The notes: generated by a model from the letters alone, not told the origin. Positions 17,905-29,283 are shown, numbered from the stretch's first letter. The stretch is DNA of 64,000 nucleotides from Halomonas sp. (GCF_029263665.1 NZ_JAJUFQ010000016.1:1-64000), one strand, 5' to 3'. Made by a program: numbers and translations.

Positions 17905-18318
17905 ATGAACACCACAAGCATTGATCTTCGAGTAAGAGGCTTTCACCTCGATGGCTATGGTCATGTCAATCACGCGCGCTATCTCGAGTTCCTCGAAGAG
18001 GGGCGCTGGGATTACTTTGATCGTCATGCTGGGCTGATGGGCGTGCTGTCGCGTGGTGATGTGGCCTTCGTCGTGGTCAATCTCAACATCGATTACCGCA
18101 CGGCAGCGGTTGCCGGTGATGACCTTGAGGTTCGCACGCATCTTGCAGACCTTGGCTCACGCAGTGCGCGGATGTCCCAGCAGATCACTCGCAAAAGTGA
18201 TGGGGCCTTGGTGGTTCGGGCAGTATTGACCTTTGTACTGCTCGATGTGGCCAACAACAAGGCGGCGAGCATAGAAGGCGAGCTGCGTGAGGCGCTGGAA
18301 CCCCTGCTGGTTTCCTGA
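17905..18318 (+). CDS. Hot-dog-fold acyl-CoA thioesterase (4HBT/YbgC type)
   Basis: 137 residues. RVRGFHLDGYGHVNHARYLEFLEEGRWDYF carries the 4HBT active-site pattern (Asp/His around 'D.YGHVNHA.Y...E'), followed by VVNLNIDYRTAAVAGDDLEVRT, the standard hot-dog helix and strands. It hydrolyses an acyl-CoA thioester in the cytoplasm; chain length is unknown. AAGGGA (17893-17898) suits ATG 17905 and is too close to ATG 17899. It stands alone upstream of gyrA. Confidence 0.88.
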   Translation: MNTTSIDLRVRGFHLDGYGHVNHARYLEFLEEGRWDYFDRHAGLMGVLSRGDVAFVVVNLNIDYRTAAVAGDDLEVRTHLADLGSRSARMSQQITRKSDGALVVRAVLTFVLLDVANNKAASIEGELREALEPLLVS

Positions 18319-18522
18319 CGTGTGTTAAACGCTGCGCGGGTAGTCCCTTAAGTGATATGCTAGTGCGCTGTATTTGTGTGCTCTGTCACGCTCCCTGCGG
18401 TTCAACAGAATAGTTCAATGGAATGGTTCATTGAAGAAGTTCGTCGGGAGTTTATCGTGACGTCAGTGACGCACTGCCTGCTGCTGTACCTATATCAGCT
18501 GTACCAAAGGATTTGACGACCC

Positions 18523-21312
18523 ATGGGTGACATCGCCAGAGAGATTCTGCCAGTCAATATCGAGGACGAACTGAAACAGTCGTATCTCGATTACGCGATG
18601 AGCGTGATCATCGGCCGTGCACTGCCTGATGTGCGCGATGGCTTGAAGCCGGTTCATCGGCGTGTGCTGTTCGCGATGCACGAACTGGGCAATGACTGGA
18701 ACAAGCCGTACAAGAAATCAGCCCGTGTGGTGGGCGACGTGATCGGTAAGTACCATCCTCACGGGGATAGTGCGGTCTATGACACCATCGTGCGTATGGC
18801 TCAGCACTTTTCCATGCGCCATGTGCTGGTGGATGGTCAGGGCAACTTCGGCTCCATTGATGGCGATAGTGCTGCTGCCATGCGTTATACCGAAGTGCGC
18901 ATGGCCAAGCTGGCCCATGAACTGCTGGCGGATCTGGAGAAGGATACTGTCGACTGGGTCGACAACTATGACGGTACCGAGCGCATCCCGGATGTGCTGC
19001 CGACCAAGGTCCCCAACCTGCTGGTCAATGGTTCGTCGGGTATTGCCGTGGGCATGGCAACCAATATTCCGCCACACAACATGGTGGAAGTCATCAATGG
19101 CTGCCTGGCGCTGATCGACGATTACAGCCTCACCATCGATGACCTGATGGAATATATCCCGGGTCCGGATTTCCCCACCGGGGGCATCATCAATGGCCGG
19201 GCAGGTATCCTCGAGGCCTACCGCACCGGGCGTGGCCGTATCTATGTGCGTGCCTGTCATACCATCGAGCATGACGACAAGACTGGCCGCGACCATATCA
19301 TCGTCACCGAACTGCCGTACCAGGTGAACAAGGCGCGTCTGATCGAGAAGATTGCCGAGCTGGTCAAGGACAAGAAGATCGAAGGCATCGCTGAGCTGCG
19401 CGATGAGTCCGACAAGGACGGCCTGCGGGTAGTGATCGAGGTCAAGCGCGGCGAAAGTGGCGATGTCGTGGTCAACAACCTGTTCGCCCAGACCCAGTTG
19501 CAGAGCGTCTTCGGCATCAACATGGTTGCCCTGGAAGATGGCGAACCGAAGATAATGAACCTCAAGCAGGTGCTTGAGGCGTTCATTCGCCACCGGCGCG
19601 AAGTGGTGACCCGGCGTACGCTGTTCGAACTCAAGAAGGCCCGCGAGCGTGGCCATATTCTTGAAGGCCTCGCCGTCGCCATCTCCAACATCGATGAGGT
19701 CATCGAGCTGATCAAGGCTTCACAAAGTGCTGCCGAGGCCAAGGAACGTCTTCTGGCCCGCTCCTGGCAGCCTGGTCAGGTTACCGGAATGCTTGAGCGT
19801 GCCGGGGCTACGTCGTGCAAGCCGGAAGATCTGGATGAAGGCTTCGGTCTGCTCGAAAGTGGCAGTGAGTACCGCCTGTCACCGGCTCAGGCCCAGGCCA
19901 TCCTGGAACTGCGCCTGCATCGCCTGACAGGGCTCGAGACCGAGAAGCTGTTGGATGAATACCTTTCCATCCTCGAGCGCATCGCGGAATTGATGGCGAT
20001 CCTGGCCTCTTCCGAGCGCTTGCTCGAAGTTATCCGCGAAGAGCTGGAGGCGGTTCGTGACCAATTTGGTGACGAGCGTCGCACGGAAATCCAGGTCAGT
20101 CGACTGGACTTGTCCATTGAGGATCTGATCGCCGAGGAAGACATGGTGGTGACCGTGTCGCGCAGCGGTTATGCCAAGACGCAGCCTCTGTCTGACTATC
20201 AGGCCCAGCGTCGTGGTGGGCGTGGAAAGTCGGCGACATCGATGAAGGACGAAGACGTTATCGAGCACCTGCTGGTTGCTTCGACTCACGATACCGTGCT
20301 GCTGTTCTCCAATAGGGGCAAGGTCTACTGGCTCAAGGTCTATGAGATGCCTGCGGCCAGCCGCGGCTCTCGCGGCAAGCCACTGGTCAATCTTCTGCCG
20401 CTGGATGAAGGCGAAGCGATCAATGCCATCATGCCGGTGCATGACTACGACCCGGATTGCTATATCTTCTTCGCCACTGCTCGCGGAACGGTGAAGCGTA
20501 CCAGTCTTGAGCAGTTCTCCCGTCCACGTAGTGTGGGACTGATTGCCATCGACCTGGAAGAGGGTGATCGCCTGATCGGCGCCGCCATCACTTCTGGCAG
20601 TGACCATGTCATGCTGCTGTCGTCCAATGGCAAGGCAATTCGTTTCGAGGAGACTCAGGTTCGGGCCATGGGGCGTACGGCCCGTGGTGTACGCGGTATG
20701 CGTCTTCTCGATGAGGCGGAAGTGATCAGTCTGATCATTCCCAAGAGCCTCGAAGTGGATGCCGAAGAAGAAGACGGCGAGGTGGGTGGCGATGCAACGA
20801 ATGTTGATGCTGTCGCCAAGGATGGTCAGATATACATCCTTACTGCCAGTGAGAATGGCTATGGCAAGCGCACTCGTCTCGAGGAATTTCCTCTGCGCGG
20901 TCGTGGCGGCCAGGGTGTGATCGCCATGCAGACCAGCGATCGTAATGGTGGCATGGTTGCCGCGATGCAGGTCTACTCGAGCGACGAGATGATGCTGATC
21001 ACTGATCGCGGCACGCTGGTGCGGACCCGTGTCGACGAAGTTTCCATCAGCTCGCGTAATACTCAAGGTGTTACCTTGATTCGTCTGAGTGAAGAGGAAT
21101 CACTGGTCAAGACCGTGCGTATCGAGGAACTGGAAGAAGACGACAGTGTCGTGGAGGAACTGGAGGATGGTGAAGGCGTCGATGTTGATGCTGCCACGGA
21201 TGCCGCTTCCGAAGACGCTGCTTCTGGAGATAGCACCCCAGCTAATGATGCCCCTACTAGTGACCCAGAGGGCGGCAATGCTGACCCGGTCGGCGATGAC
21301 GATGGCCAATAA
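18523..21312 (+). CDS. gyrA: DNA gyrase subunit A
   Basis: 929 residues, full length. The breakage-reunion domain has the catalytic Tyr122 ([11 protein letters not shown]) and the quinolone region [13 protein letters not shown] with Ser83 and Asp87 in the susceptible form. The C-terminal beta-pinwheel contains the GyrA box QRRGGRGKS (about residue 562). An acidic tail of about 60 residues rich in Glu, Asp and Ala ends the protein, longer than in E. coli (875 total) and in keeping with a halophile. With GyrB it introduces negative supercoils. It begins the gyrA-serC-pheA-tyrA/aroA-cmk-rpsA block. Confidence 0.98.
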   Translation: MGDIAREILPVNIEDELKQSYLDYAMSVIIGRALPDVRDGLKPVHRRVLFAMHELGNDWNKPYKKSARVVGDVIGKYHPHGDSAVYDTIVRMAQHFSMRHVLVDGQGNFGSIDGDSAAAMRYTEVRMAKLAHELLADLEKDTVDWVDNYDGTERIPDVLPTKVPNLLVNGSSGIAVGMATNIPPHNMVEVINGCLALIDDYSLTIDDLMEYIPGPDFPTGGIINGRAGILEAYRTGRGRIYVRACHTIEHDDKTGRDHIIVTELPYQVNKARLIEKIAELVKDKKIEGIAELRDESDKDGLRVVIEVKRGESGDVVVNNLFAQTQLQSVFGINMVALEDGEPKIMNLKQVLEAFIRHRREVVTRRTLFELKKARERGHILEGLAVAISNIDEVIELIKASQSAAEAKERLLARSWQPGQVTGMLERAGATSCKPEDLDEGFGLLESGSEYRLSPAQAQAILELRLHRLTGLETEKLLDEYLSILERIAELMAILASSERLLEVIREELEAVRDQFGDERRTEIQVSRLDLSIEDLIAEEDMVVTVSRSGYAKTQPLSDYQAQRRGGRGKSATSMKDEDVIEHLLVASTHDTVLLFSNRGKVYWLKVYEMPAASRGSRGKPLVNLLPLDEGEAINAIMPVHDYDPDCYIFFATARGTVKRTSLEQFSRPRSVGLIAIDLEEGDRLIGAAITSGSDHVMLLSSNGKAIRFEETQVRAMGRTARGVRGMRLLDEAEVISLIIPKSLEVDAEEEDGEVGGDATNVDAVAKDGQIYILTASENGYGKRTRLEEFPLRGRGGQGVIAMQTSDRNGGMVAAMQVYSSDEMMLITDRGTLVRTRVDEVSISSRNTQGVTLIRLSEEESLVKTVRIEELEEDDSVVEELEDGEGVDVDAATDAASEDAASGDSTPANDAPTSDPEGGNADPVGDDDGQ

Positions 21313-21469
21313 TGAACGGTTCTAGTCCTCGTAAGAAGGACATAGGCTGAGACCCCTGCCTGCGGCCCATCTAGTGTCGCAGGCTTCTTGCTTGAAGTGC
21401 TGGGTGCCTTCATGCCATGCGGGACATGATGGTGTGAAGGCCAAAGCAAAAGACGGATACTGGACACCA

Positions 21470-22573
21470 ATGACACGTCACTTCAATTTCTGTGCAGGCC
21501 CTGCTGCCTTGCCTACTGTTGTTCTCGAACGTGCTCAGCAGGAAATGCTGGACTACCAGGGCCGCGGCCTCTCGGTGATGGAAATGAGCCACCGCTCCAG
21601 CGAATATGTGGCGATTGCCGAGAAGGCCGAAGCCGATCTGCGAAGCTTGCTGGCGGTGCCGGACAATTACCGCATATTGTTCACCCAGGGAGGAGCGACC
21701 CAACAATTTGCTGCTGTACCTTATAACCTGCTGGGTAACGGTGGCACGGGGAATTACTTCGAGACAGGTATCTGGGGCAAGAAAGCGGTCAAGGAAGCCC
21801 GGCACTTGTTTGGTGCTGCGCATGTTGCTGCATCCAGTGTCGACTCTGGTAATACCGAAGTGCCGCGAGAAGAGGATATCCAGCTCTCCGAGGATGCGGC
21901 TTACCTGCATATCACCACCAATGAAACCATTGGTGGCCTGGCCTTCGATTACACGCCTCGTGCTGTGCGCCCGGATGGCGTAGAAGTGCCGCTGGTAGCA
22001 GACATGTCATCCAATATTCTATCTGGACCGTTGGATGTATCCCGTTATGGGGTGATCTATGCCGGCGCTCAGAAGAATATTGGACCGGCCGGACTTGTCG
22101 TGGTGATTGTACGTGATGACCTTCTCGATCGTGCAAGAAGTGACATGCCGACACTGTTCAGCTATCGCGAGTTGGCCGAGGCGGGTTCCATGATCAACAC
22201 GCCTGCCACTTATAGTTGGTATCTGGCCGGGTTGGTATTCGAATGGCTCAGGCAGGATATCGGTGGTCTCGAGGCCATGGCAGCCATCAATGCACGTAAA
22301 GCGGCCAAGCTTTATGCCACTATTGATGCAAGTGAGCTGTTTAGTAATCCAATCGTAGAGCGTAATCGCTCGCGGATGAATGTACCTTTTGTCCTGGCGG
22401 ATGATCGTCTCGATGCGGATTTCCTGCGTGAAGCGGATGAGGCAGGGCTGTTGAACCTCAAGGGGCATCGCAGTGTTGGCGGTATGCGCGCTAGTCTCTA
22501 TAACGCAGTGCCAGAGGAAGCGGTGGATGCCCTGGTCACCTTCATGAATGACTTTGAGCAGCGGCGCGGTTGA
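21470..22573 (+). CDS. serC: Phosphoserine aminotransferase
   Basis: 367 residues. MTRHFNFCAGPAALPTVVLE is the conserved SerC start, so ATG 21470 is used. MEMSHRSSEY, LFTQGGATQQFAAVPYNLL, HITTNETIGG and the PLP-lysine segment IYAGAQKNIGPAG are all present. It transaminates 3-phosphohydroxypyruvate to phosphoserine and 3-hydroxy-4-phosphohydroxythreonine precursor for pyridoxal phosphate. Located 157 bases after gyrA and 41 before pheA, as in Pseudomonas. Confidence 0.97.
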   Translation: MTRHFNFCAGPAALPTVVLERAQQEMLDYQGRGLSVMEMSHRSSEYVAIAEKAEADLRSLLAVPDNYRILFTQGGATQQFAAVPYNLLGNGGTGNYFETGIWGKKAVKEARHLFGAAHVAASSVDSGNTEVPREEDIQLSEDAAYLHITTNETIGGLAFDYTPRAVRPDGVEVPLVADMSSNILSGPLDVSRYGVIYAGAQKNIGPAGLVVVIVRDDLLDRARSDMPTLFSYRELAEAGSMINTPATYSWYLAGLVFEWLRQDIGGLEAMAAINARKAAKLYATIDASELFSNPIVERNRSRMNVPFVLADDRLDADFLREADEAGLLNLKGHRSVGGMRASLYNAVPEEAVDALVTFMNDFEQRRG

Positions 22574-22614
22574 GTCAAGGCGCAGTTGAATCAGGAAGGA
22601 AGCGAGAGGCAAAG

Positions 22615-23709
22615 ATGAGTGATTCCAGCAAGCAGGATCTATCCGCGTTGCGTGAGCGCATTGATGATATTGATGGTGAAATACTGCGCTTGATCAGCGA
22701 GCGTGCAGAGTGCGCGCGTGAAGTGGCAGAAACCAAGACCGCCAGTGACCCCAAGGCTGTGTTCTATCGTCCTGAACGTGAGGCGCAGGTATTGCGTCGA
22801 GTAATGGAACTGAACAAGGGACCTCTGGACAGCGAAGAGATGGCACGCTTGTTCCGAGAGATCATGTCAGCCTGTCTGGCGCTGGAGCAGCCGATCAAGG
22901 TGGCGTATCTGGGGCCGGAAGGGACCTTTACTCAGCAGGCGGCGCTCAAGCACTTTGGTGAAAGTGCCTTGACCCAGCCAATGGCTGCCATCGATGAAGT
23001 GTTCCGTGAAGTGGAAGCCGGGGCGGTAAATTATGGTGTGGTGCCGGTCGAGAATTCCACGGAGGGGGTGATCAACCATACCCTGGATTCGTTCATGGAC
23101 TCTTCCTTGCACATTTGTGGCGAGGTGGTGCTGCGCATCCACCATCACTTGCTGGTGGCTGATAATACGCTGAAGGATAAGGTGTCGCGTATCTATTCCC
23201 ATCCGCAGTCCTTTGCTCAGTGCCGCAAGTGGCTTGATGCCCACTTTCCACATGCGGAGCGCGTGCCGGTATCATCCAATGCCGAGGCCGCGCGCCTGGT
23301 CAAGTCCGAGTGGCACAGTGCTGCCATCGCGGGAGATATGGCGGCCAAGCTCTATGGGCTGAGTCACATTGCCGAGAAGATCGAGGATCGCCCGGACAAT
23401 TCCACTCGTTTCCTGATCATCGGCAACCAGGAAGTCCCCATGTCCGGTACCGACAAGACTTCCCTTGTAGTGGCCATGCGTAACCAGCCAGGGGCGTTGC
23501 ACGACCTGCTCGAGCCGTTCCACCGTCACCAGATCGACTTGACGCGCCTCGAAACTCGTCCATCCCGCACCGGGGTGTGGAACTATGTGTTCTTCATCGA
23601 CTTTGCCGGCCATATCGACGAGCCGCGGGTATCGGCAGTGCTTGAGGAAGTGCGCTTGCGTGCTTCCGAAGTCAAAGTGCTTGGTTCATACCCGCAAGGG
23701 GTGCTGTGA
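22615..23709 (+). CDS. pheA: P-protein: chorismate mutase / prephenate dehydratase
   Basis: 364 residues. Residues 1-90 form the AroQ chorismate mutase (LRERIDDIDGEILRLISERAECA; FYRPEREAQVLRRV). From about 95 the dehydratase domain begins (VAYLGPEGTFTQQAALKHFG) with VPVENSTEGVINHTLD, YSHPQSFAQCRKWL and the catalytic-site DNSTRFLII. The last 80 residues are an ACT regulatory domain (SLVVAMRNQPGALHDLLEPF; LTRLETRPSR), so phenylalanine feedback is expected. ATG 22615 follows purine-rich GGAAGGAAGCGAGAGG. The tyrA::aroA gene overlaps its stop. Confidence 0.97.
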   Translation: MSDSSKQDLSALRERIDDIDGEILRLISERAECAREVAETKTASDPKAVFYRPEREAQVLRRVMELNKGPLDSEEMARLFREIMSACLALEQPIKVAYLGPEGTFTQQAALKHFGESALTQPMAAIDEVFREVEAGAVNYGVVPVENSTEGVINHTLDSFMDSSLHICGEVVLRIHHHLLVADNTLKDKVSRIYSHPQSFAQCRKWLDAHFPHAERVPVSSNAEAARLVKSEWHSAAIAGDMAAKLYGLSHIAEKIEDRPDNSTRFLIIGNQEVPMSGTDKTSLVVAMRNQPGALHDLLEPFHRHQIDLTRLETRPSRTGVWNYVFFIDFAGHIDEPRVSAVLEEVRLRASEVKVLGSYPQGVL

Positions 23710-26036
23710 GAGTGGGGGGGCATCAACAGGCTATACAGGAATCATCGTCTCACCAGTTGCCTCCGGCATTTCGACTGCCGCGAGCGTCGCGTATCGTGAT
23801 CGTCGGTCTGGGCCTGATCGGTGGCTCTCTCGCTGCTGCTCTGCGCCAGGCGGGAGTGGGGCAGCAGGATGATGATAGTGTCATCCTGGCTTGTGATCCC
23901 GATGCTGGTGAAATTCGTCGTGGCATGGACATGGGCCTGATCGACAATGGCTCCACGTGCCTCGGCGATGTGCTGGACGGTGCCACGCTCGTGGTGCTGG
24001 CAGTGCCGGTGTTGGCCATGTCTTCAGTGATGAAGGCATTGGCAGGTTATCTGTCGCGCATGGCGCCGGATGTGGTCATCACTGATGTGGGCAGTACCAA
24101 GGCGACCATTCGTGAAGCTGCCATCGAGGCATTCGGTAAGTTGCCGGAGCGTCTTGTACTGGGCCATCCCATTGCCGGTTCCGAGAAAAGTGGTGTGGCA
24201 GCATCCAATCCCGATTTATACCGTGATCACAAGGTCATTCTGACGCCGGAACAGGATACGGACGAAAAGGCACAAAAGCTGGTCGAGACCATGTGGTGCA
24301 TGACCGGCGCCGAGGTGCTGTACATGGGAGTGGAGCGCCACGACCAGGTTTTGGCCCGCACCAGTCATCTACCGCATCTGCTGGCCTTTTCTCTAGTGGA
24401 TACTCTGGCGCGTCAGGACGAACGTCTGGAAATCTTCCGCTATGCCGCAGGAGGGTTTCGCGACTTTACCCGAATTGCTGGCAGCGACCCGGTCATGTGG
24501 CGCGATATCTTTCAGGCCAATCGTGATGCGGTGCTCGATGCTCTCGATGACTTCGAGAACGGCCTGGCGCTATTGCGCGAGGCCGTGATACAGGGCGATG
24601 GCGATGGCATGCTCGCTACTTTCGACCGAGCTCGTCATGCACGGCACTATTTCGAATCCTTGCTCAATCAGACCAGTTATCAGGCGGAATACCAAATGCA
24701 AGAAACAGCCAAGCTGCGTTACCGGGTCGCCCCTGGCGGTAGTGTGACCGGCCGTATTCGTGTACCGGGAGACAAGTCCATTTCCCATCGCTCGATCATG
24801 CTCGGCGCCCTTGGTGAAGGGGTGACAGAAGTTTCCGGTTTCCTTGAGGGCGAAGACAGTCTGGCCACACTGCAGGCCTTTCGTGAGATGGGGGTGGCCA
24901 TTGAAGGTCCGCACCAGGGGCGAGTGACGATTCATGGTGTTGGCATGCGCGGGTTGAAGAAGCCAGCGGGCCCACTTTACGTAGGTAATGCTGGCACGGC
25001 GATGCGTTTGTTTGCCGGACTTCTGGCGGGGCAGGATTTTGATACCGAACTGACGGGAGATACTTCCCTCACTCGTCGTCCGATGGGGCGTGTGGCTGAT
25101 CCGCTGCGCCTGATGGGAGCGGTCATCGAGACCAGTGAAGGCGGGCGTCCTCCGCTCAAGATCAAAGGGGGACAGCGCCTCAATGGCATTACATACGATA
25201 TGCCCATGGCCAGTGCCCAGGTGAAGTCTTGCCTGTTGTTGGCCGGCATGTATGCGGATGGAGAAACCCGAGTCCGTGAACCGGCACCTACCCGTGATCA
25301 TACCGAGCGCATGCTGAATGGCTTTGGCTATCCCGTCGAGCGGGAAGGTGACACCTGCTGGTTGCAGGGCGGTGGTAAATTGGTGGCAGCGCCTATCGAT
25401 GTGCCTTCCGATATTTCTTCGGCGACCTTTTTCCTGGTTGCTGCGGCCATTACTCCGGGATCCGATCTGCTGCTCGAACATGTGGGGATCAACCCGACGC
25501 GTATCGGCGTGATCAATATTCTCAAGGCCATGGGGGCCGATCTGCAATTGGAAAACCCGCGTGAAGTTGGTGGGGAGCCTGTCGCAGATCTGCATATCCG
25601 CTATGCGCCGCTTAAAGGTATCGATATTCCGCAGGACCAGGTGCCATTGGCCATTGATGAGTTTCCGGCACTATTCATTGCTGCTGCCAATGCGCAGGGC
25701 ACCACCCGTTTGCGCGGAGCTGAAGAGTTGCGTGTCAAGGAGTCCGACCGCTTGCAGTCGATGGCAGATGGCATGACGATCATTGGTATCGATAATACGC
25801 TTTATGATGATGGCATCGATATTGTCGGCAAGGGAGGCGAGGGTGCCAACTATGGCGGCGGCCGTGTCGACAGTCATGAAGATCATCGCATTGCCATGGC
25901 CTTTACGATTGCCGGTCTGCGGGCCAGCGCTCCAATAGAGATCGATGACTGTGCCAATGTGGCGACGTCGTTCCCGACCTTTGTCGAATTAACCCAGAAG
26001 GTAGGGTTGAGCCTCGAAGAGGTTCGCTATGACTGA
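23706..26036 (+). CDS. Fused prephenate dehydrogenase and EPSP synthase (tyrA-aroA)
   Basis: 776 residues carrying two enzymes. Residues about 28-310 are a TyrA-type dehydrogenase: [18 protein letters not shown] binds NAD(P), with [24 protein letters not shown] and [17 protein letters not shown]. Residues about 335-776 are Aro[18 protein letters not shown] (near 352), [14 protein letters not shown] (near 427), [10 protein letters not shown] and [15 protein letters not shown] (near 675). The pair makes hydroxyphenylpyruvate for tyrosine and EPSP for chorismate. The same fusion is known in Pseudomonas and Halomonas. Start is GTG 23706, overlapping the pheA stop. AroA's gene end overlaps cmk by eight bases. 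Confidence 0.95.
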   Translation: MRVGGHQQAIQESSSHQLPPAFRLPRASRIVIVGLGLIGGSLAAALRQAGVGQQDDDSVILACDPDAGEIRRGMDMGLIDNGSTCLGDVLDGATLVVLAVPVLAMSSVMKALAGYLSRMAPDVVITDVGSTKATIREAAIEAFGKLPERLVLGHPIAGSEKSGVAASNPDLYRDHKVILTPEQDTDEKAQKLVETMWCMTGAEVLYMGVERHDQVLARTSHLPHLLAFSLVDTLARQDERLEIFRYAAGGFRDFTRIAGSDPVMWRDIFQANRDAVLDALDDFENGLALLREAVIQGDGDGMLATFDRARHARHYFESLLNQTSYQAEYQMQETAKLRYRVAPGGSVTGRIRVPGDKSISHRSIMLGALGEGVTEVSGFLEGEDSLATLQAFREMGVAIEGPHQGRVTIHGVGMRGLKKPAGPLYVGNAGTAMRLFAGLLAGQDFDTELTGDTSLTRRPMGRVADPLRLMGAVIETSEGGRPPLKIKGGQRLNGITYDMPMASAQVKSCLLLAGMYADGETRVREPAPTRDHTERMLNGFGYPVEREGDTCWLQGGGKLVAAPIDVPSDISSATFFLVAAAITPGSDLLLEHVGINPTRIGVINILKAMGADLQLENPREVGGEPVADLHIRYAPLKGIDIPQDQVPLAIDEFPALFIAAANAQGTTRLRGAEELRVKESDRLQSMADGMTIIGIDNTLYDDGIDIVGKGGEGANYGGGRVDSHEDHRIAMAFTIAGLRASAPIEIDDCANVATSFPTFVELTQKVGLSLEEVRYD

Positions 26037-26727
26037 TACCCGATCCTCCATTCCAGTGCTGACCATTGATGGTCCGGGGGGGGCAGGCAAGGGCACCATC
26101 AGCCGCTTGATTGCCGAGCGTCTTGGCTGGCATCTGCTGGATAGCGGCTGTCTGTATCGTCTTACGGCACTGGCTGCGCTACGCAAGAACGTTGCCCTGG
26201 ACGATGAGGCGATGCTGGCACAGCTCGCTACTGGCCTGGATGTGGAATTTCGGGTGGCAGGAGCGGTGACCGAGGTATTGCTTGAAGGAGATGAGGTCGG
26301 CCAGGACATTCGCACGGAAAAGGTGGGTGACTGTGCTTCTCGAGTTGCTGCTTTGCCGGCAGTGCGTACAGCGCTGCTGCAACGCCAGCGCGACTTCCGC
26401 CTCTCTCCAGGACTGGTGGCAGATGGGCGTGATATGGGGACCGTAGTGTTCACCGACGCCACGCTGAAAATCTTCCTGACAGCCAGTGCCGAGGAAAGGG
26501 CCCGTCGCCGCCATCTCCAGTTGCGAGAAGCCGGCGTGGATGCTAGTCTATCGAGTCTTTTAAGGGAGATTCAGGCCCGCGATATGCGTGATACACAACG
26601 CAGCGTGGCTCCTTTGGTAGCAGCCGATGATGCCATCGAGCTGGATACCACTAGCCTGAGCATACCGGAAGTGGTTGATCGGCTTGAGGAATTGCTGGCC
26701 CAGAAAGGGCTGGTCTCGAGCACCTGA
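26029..26727 (+). CDS. cmk: Cytidylate kinase
   Basis: 232 residues. The P-loop [24 protein letters not shown] lies at about residues 9-32, followed by [16 protein letters not shown], and the CMP-binding and lid blocks [29 protein letters not shown] and [13 protein letters not shown]. It phosphorylates CMP and dCMP. It starts within the end of the tyrA-aroA gene (eight-base overlap) and leads into rpsA, the widely conserved cmk-rpsA pair. Confidence 0.97.
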   Translation: MTDTRSSIPVLTIDGPGGAGKGTISRLIAERLGWHLLDSGCLYRLTALAALRKNVALDDEAMLAQLATGLDVEFRVAGAVTEVLLEGDEVGQDIRTEKVGDCASRVAALPAVRTALLQRQRDFRLSPGLVADGRDMGTVVFTDATLKIFLTASAEERARRRHLQLREAGVDASLSSLLREIQARDMRDTQRSVAPLVAADDAIELDTTSLSIPEVVDRLEELLAQKGLVSST

Positions 26728-26907
26728 CAACCCTTGCGGAGTCCCCGGTCAGATGTCACGGCGTGCCCGAGTCCTTGGATAGTCGGAAAGCTCGGTCAGG
26801 TCCAACCAGCGTCAACGTCCCCGGGGGTTATCGGAAAATGGCCCGCACTCGCTGGTGGTGCGGAGAAGCGGCCCTGCCGCACTCAACGTTGATCTCGTAG
26901 GAACATC
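26728..26907 (+). promoter_or_regulatory. rpsA leader with two small hairpins
   Basis: The 180-base gap between cmk and rpsA holds CCGCAC (26843-26848) paired with GTGCGG (26858-26863), and GCGGC (26868-26872) paired with GCCGC (26876-26880), both within 70 bases of the rpsA start. In gammaproteobacteria the rpsA leader is known to fold into hairpins through which S1 controls its own translation; that this leader does so is inference. Confidence 0.35.
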
Positions 26908-28584
26908 ATGAGCGAAAGCTTTGCTGAACTGTTTGAACAATCTCTCCAGGACATCAACATGGAGCCGGGCGCCATCGTCGCGGCTACTGTTGTCGATATT
27001 GAAGGTGACTGGGTTACCGTCAATGCCGGCCTGAAGTCCGAAGGTCAGATCCCTGCTGCGCAATTCCGTGACGACAGTGGTGAGCTGACTATTGCCGTTG
27101 GCGACGAAGTGCATGTTGCGCTCGAAGCTGTGGAAGACGGCTTTGGTGAAACCCGCCTGTCTCGCGAGAAGGCCAAGCGTGCCGAAGCGTGGAAGGTGCT
27201 GGAAGCTGCCTTCGAGAAGGAAGAGATCGTCAAGGGCGTGATCAACGGCAAGGTCAAGGGCGGCTTCACTGTTGATGTCGACTCCATCCGTGCTTTCCTG
27301 CCGGGTTCCCTGGTCGACGTTCGTCCGGTTCGCGATACTGCGCATCTGGAGAACAAAGAGCTGGACTTCAAGGTCATTAAGCTTGATCCGAAGCGCAACA
27401 ACGTCGTGGTTTCCCGCCGCGCGGTTCTCGAAGCCGAGAACAGTGCCGAGCGCGAAGCGCTGCTGGCAACTCTGCAGGAAGGTCAGCAGATCACCGGTAT
27501 CGTCAAGAACCTGACTGACTACGGTGCCTTCGTTGATCTGGGCGGTGTCGATGGCCTGCTGCACATCACCGACATGGCTTGGAAGCGTATCAAGCATCCG
27601 AGCGAAATCGTTGCCGTTGGCGATGAGATCAATGTCAAGGTGCTGAAGTTCGACCGTGAGCGCAACCGCGTTTCTCTGGGCCTGAAGCAGCTGGGCGAAG
27701 ATCCGTGGGTCAACATCAAGGATCGTTACCCGGAAGGCACCAAGGTGCACGCTCGTGTCACCAACCTCACCGACTACGGCTGCTTCGCCGAACTGGAAGA
27801 AGGTGTCGAGGGTCTGGTTCACGTCTCCGAAATGGACTGGACCAACAAGAACATCCATCCGTCCAAGGTTGTCCAGGTTGGCGACGATGTGGACGTCATG
27901 GTTCTGGATATCGACGAAGAGCGTCGTCGTATCTCCCTGGGTATCAAGCAGTGCACTGCTAATCCGTGGGAAACCTTCAACGGCCAATTCAACAAGGGCG
28001 ACCGCGTTGCTGGTACCATCAAGTCCATTACCGACTTTGGTATCTTCATCGGCCTGGACGGTGGCATCGATGGCCTGGTTCATCTGTCCGACATCTCCTG
28101 GACCGAGACTGGTGAAGAGGCTGTGCGTTCCTTCAAGAAGGGCGACGAAGCTGAAGCCGTCATTCTGTCCATCGACCCGGAGCGTGAGCGCATCTCCCTG
28201 GGCATCAAGCAGCTCGACAGCGATCCGGTCGCAGAGTTCCTGGCTGTAAATGACAAGGGTGCCATCGTGACTGGCCGTGTTGTCGAAGTTGATGCCAAGG
28301 AAGCTCACGTCGAGCTGGCGACTGACGTCATCGCAGTGCTGAAGGCTTCTGAAATCAGCGCCGACCGCGTTGAAGATGCCCGTAACGTGCTGAACGAAGG
28401 TGATAGCGTTGAAGCTCGCATTGTTGGCGTCGATCGCAAGAATCGCCAGATCACCTTGTCTGTCAAGGCCAAGGATCAGGACGATACTCGCCGCAACATG
28501 AGTAAACTGCGTGAGCAGGAAGTCGAAGTTGGTGGTCCGACCACTATCGGTGACCTGATCAAGCAGCAGATGGGTCAGGACTAA
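26908..28584 (+). CDS. rpsA: 30S ribosomal protein S1
   Basis: 558 residues with six S1 (OB-fold) repeats. The N-terminus [22 protein letters not shown] is the ribosome-binding part; repeat-type sequences [41 protein letters not shown] and [21 protein letters not shown] are evident, each ending ISLGIKQ or VSLGLKQ. S1 binds mRNA leaders and is essential for translation initiation on the 30S subunit. Codon use is strongly biased, as expected of a highly expressed gene. A terminator follows at 28663-28693. Confidence 0.98.
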   Translation: MSESFAELFEQSLQDINMEPGAIVAATVVDIEGDWVTVNAGLKSEGQIPAAQFRDDSGELTIAVGDEVHVALEAVEDGFGETRLSREKAKRAEAWKVLEAAFEKEEIVKGVINGKVKGGFTVDVDSIRAFLPGSLVDVRPVRDTAHLENKELDFKVIKLDPKRNNVVVSRRAVLEAENSAEREALLATLQEGQQITGIVKNLTDYGAFVDLGGVDGLLHITDMAWKRIKHPSEIVAVGDEINVKVLKFDRERNRVSLGLKQLGEDPWVNIKDRYPEGTKVHARVTNLTDYGCFAELEEGVEGLVHVSEMDWTNKNIHPSKVVQVGDDVDVMVLDIDEERRRISLGIKQCTANPWETFNGQFNKGDRVAGTIKSITDFGIFIGLDGGIDGLVHLSDISWTETGEEAVRSFKKGDEAEAVILSIDPERERISLGIKQLDSDPVAEFLAVNDKGAIVTGRVVEVDAKEAHVELATDVIAVLKASEISADRVEDARNVLNEGDSVEARIVGVDRKNRQITLSVKAKDQDDTRRNMSKLREQEVEVGGPTTIGDLIKQQMGQD

Positions 28585-28662
28585 GTCATGACTCTCTGAG
28601 GTAGAAAGTATGGGTTGGAAGTGCAAGTAGCATTCTTCGACTCGTAGTTCTGCCTGAAGATT

Positions 28663-28693
28663 AAAACGCCGCTCCTCTTGGGGCGGCGTTTTT
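28663..28693 (+). terminator. Rho-independent terminator after rpsA
   Basis: AAAACGCCGC (28663-28672) pairs with GCGGCGTTTT (28683-28692) across a 10-base loop and continues into T residues. Confidence 0.85.
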
Positions 28694-28905
28694 GTATGTT
28701 ATCAACTTGTTCATGGTATATAGTCCTGGCACATATTCGAACGCTTTTTCAGGAACAAATACTTCTCCTCATAGTCATACAGTTGCCGAAAATACTAACA
28801 ATGGTTATTGTTAGTTGAGATTGTCTGGATGTATGAGGTTGCCAATATTAACATTAGAGGCAATAATACTTATGCATTCCTGAATAAATTCTAAGGTTGA
28901 GTAAT
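28694..28905 (+). promoter_or_regulatory. AT-rich gap upstream of the mvaT-like gene with an 8-bp inverted repeat
   Basis: After the rpsA terminator about 210 bases have no gene. The stretch is much richer in A and T than its neighbours. ACTAACAA (28794-28801) and TTGTTAGT (28808-28815) form a perfect inverted repeat around six bases. MvaT-family silencers bind AT-rich DNA and often regulate themselves, so this is a plausible autoregulatory region; no clear -35/-10 pair could be chosen. Confidence 0.4.
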
Positions 28906-29283
28906 ATGTCGTCACTTCTGAATGATTACATGCAGATGGAGCAGCAGCTCGAGCAGCTCAGAACGCGTCTCGAGAAACTGCAGAATGATGATCGCTTGAA
29001 GGCCGAGCTTGAGTTTAAGGATAAGCTTGAGTCTTTGATGAGCGAATTTGGCAAAAGCACTGCTGATGTCATTGCGCTGCTTGATCCATCTTCCCGCTCT
29101 ACATCTAGCAAAGCCGCGCCTGCCTCTGATGGCCGTCGTAAGCGCAAGCTGAAGATCTACAAGAACCCGAATAGCGGTGAAGTCGTGGAAACCCGTGGCG
29201 GTAACCATAAGACCCTGAAAGCCTGGAAGGAAGAACACGGTGCTGATACCGTAGAGTCTTGGCTGGTGCGCGTAGAAGAGTAA
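28906..29283 (+). CDS. MvaT/MvaU-type H-NS-family xenogeneic silencer
   Basis: 125 residues. The N-terminal half is a coiled coil (LLNDYMQMEQQLEQLRTRLEKL) followed by FKDKLESLMSEFGKSTADVIALLDP, a segment nearly diagnostic of Pseudomonas MvaT. After a flexible Ser/Ala/Lys linker comes the DNA-binding domain KIYKNPNSGEVVETRGGNHKTLKAWKE; the R-GGN element contacts the minor groove of AT-rich DNA. It should oligomerise and silence AT-rich, often acquired, genes such as the polysaccharide genes at the left edge. ATG 28906 is preferred to TTG 28897, which itself overlaps the AAGG ribosome site. Confidence 0.92.
   Translation: MSSLLNDYMQMEQQLEQLRTRLEKLQNDDRLKAELEFKDKLESLMSEFGKSTADVIALLDPSSRSTSSKAAPASDGRRKRKLKIYKNPNSGEVVETRGGNHKTLKAWKEEHGADTVESWLVRVEE

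Noticed and set aside
18760..18790. Quinolone-resistance change in GyrA
   Set aside because: Ser83 and Asp87 are both the susceptible residues.
18718..19656. Long antisense frames opposite gyrA
   Set aside because: GyrA is clear and complete on the other strand; the antisense products show no domain.
26812..28626. 604-residue frame opposite rpsA
   Set aside because: Antisense shadow caused by the strongly biased codons of rpsA; no own ribosome site or recognisable domain.
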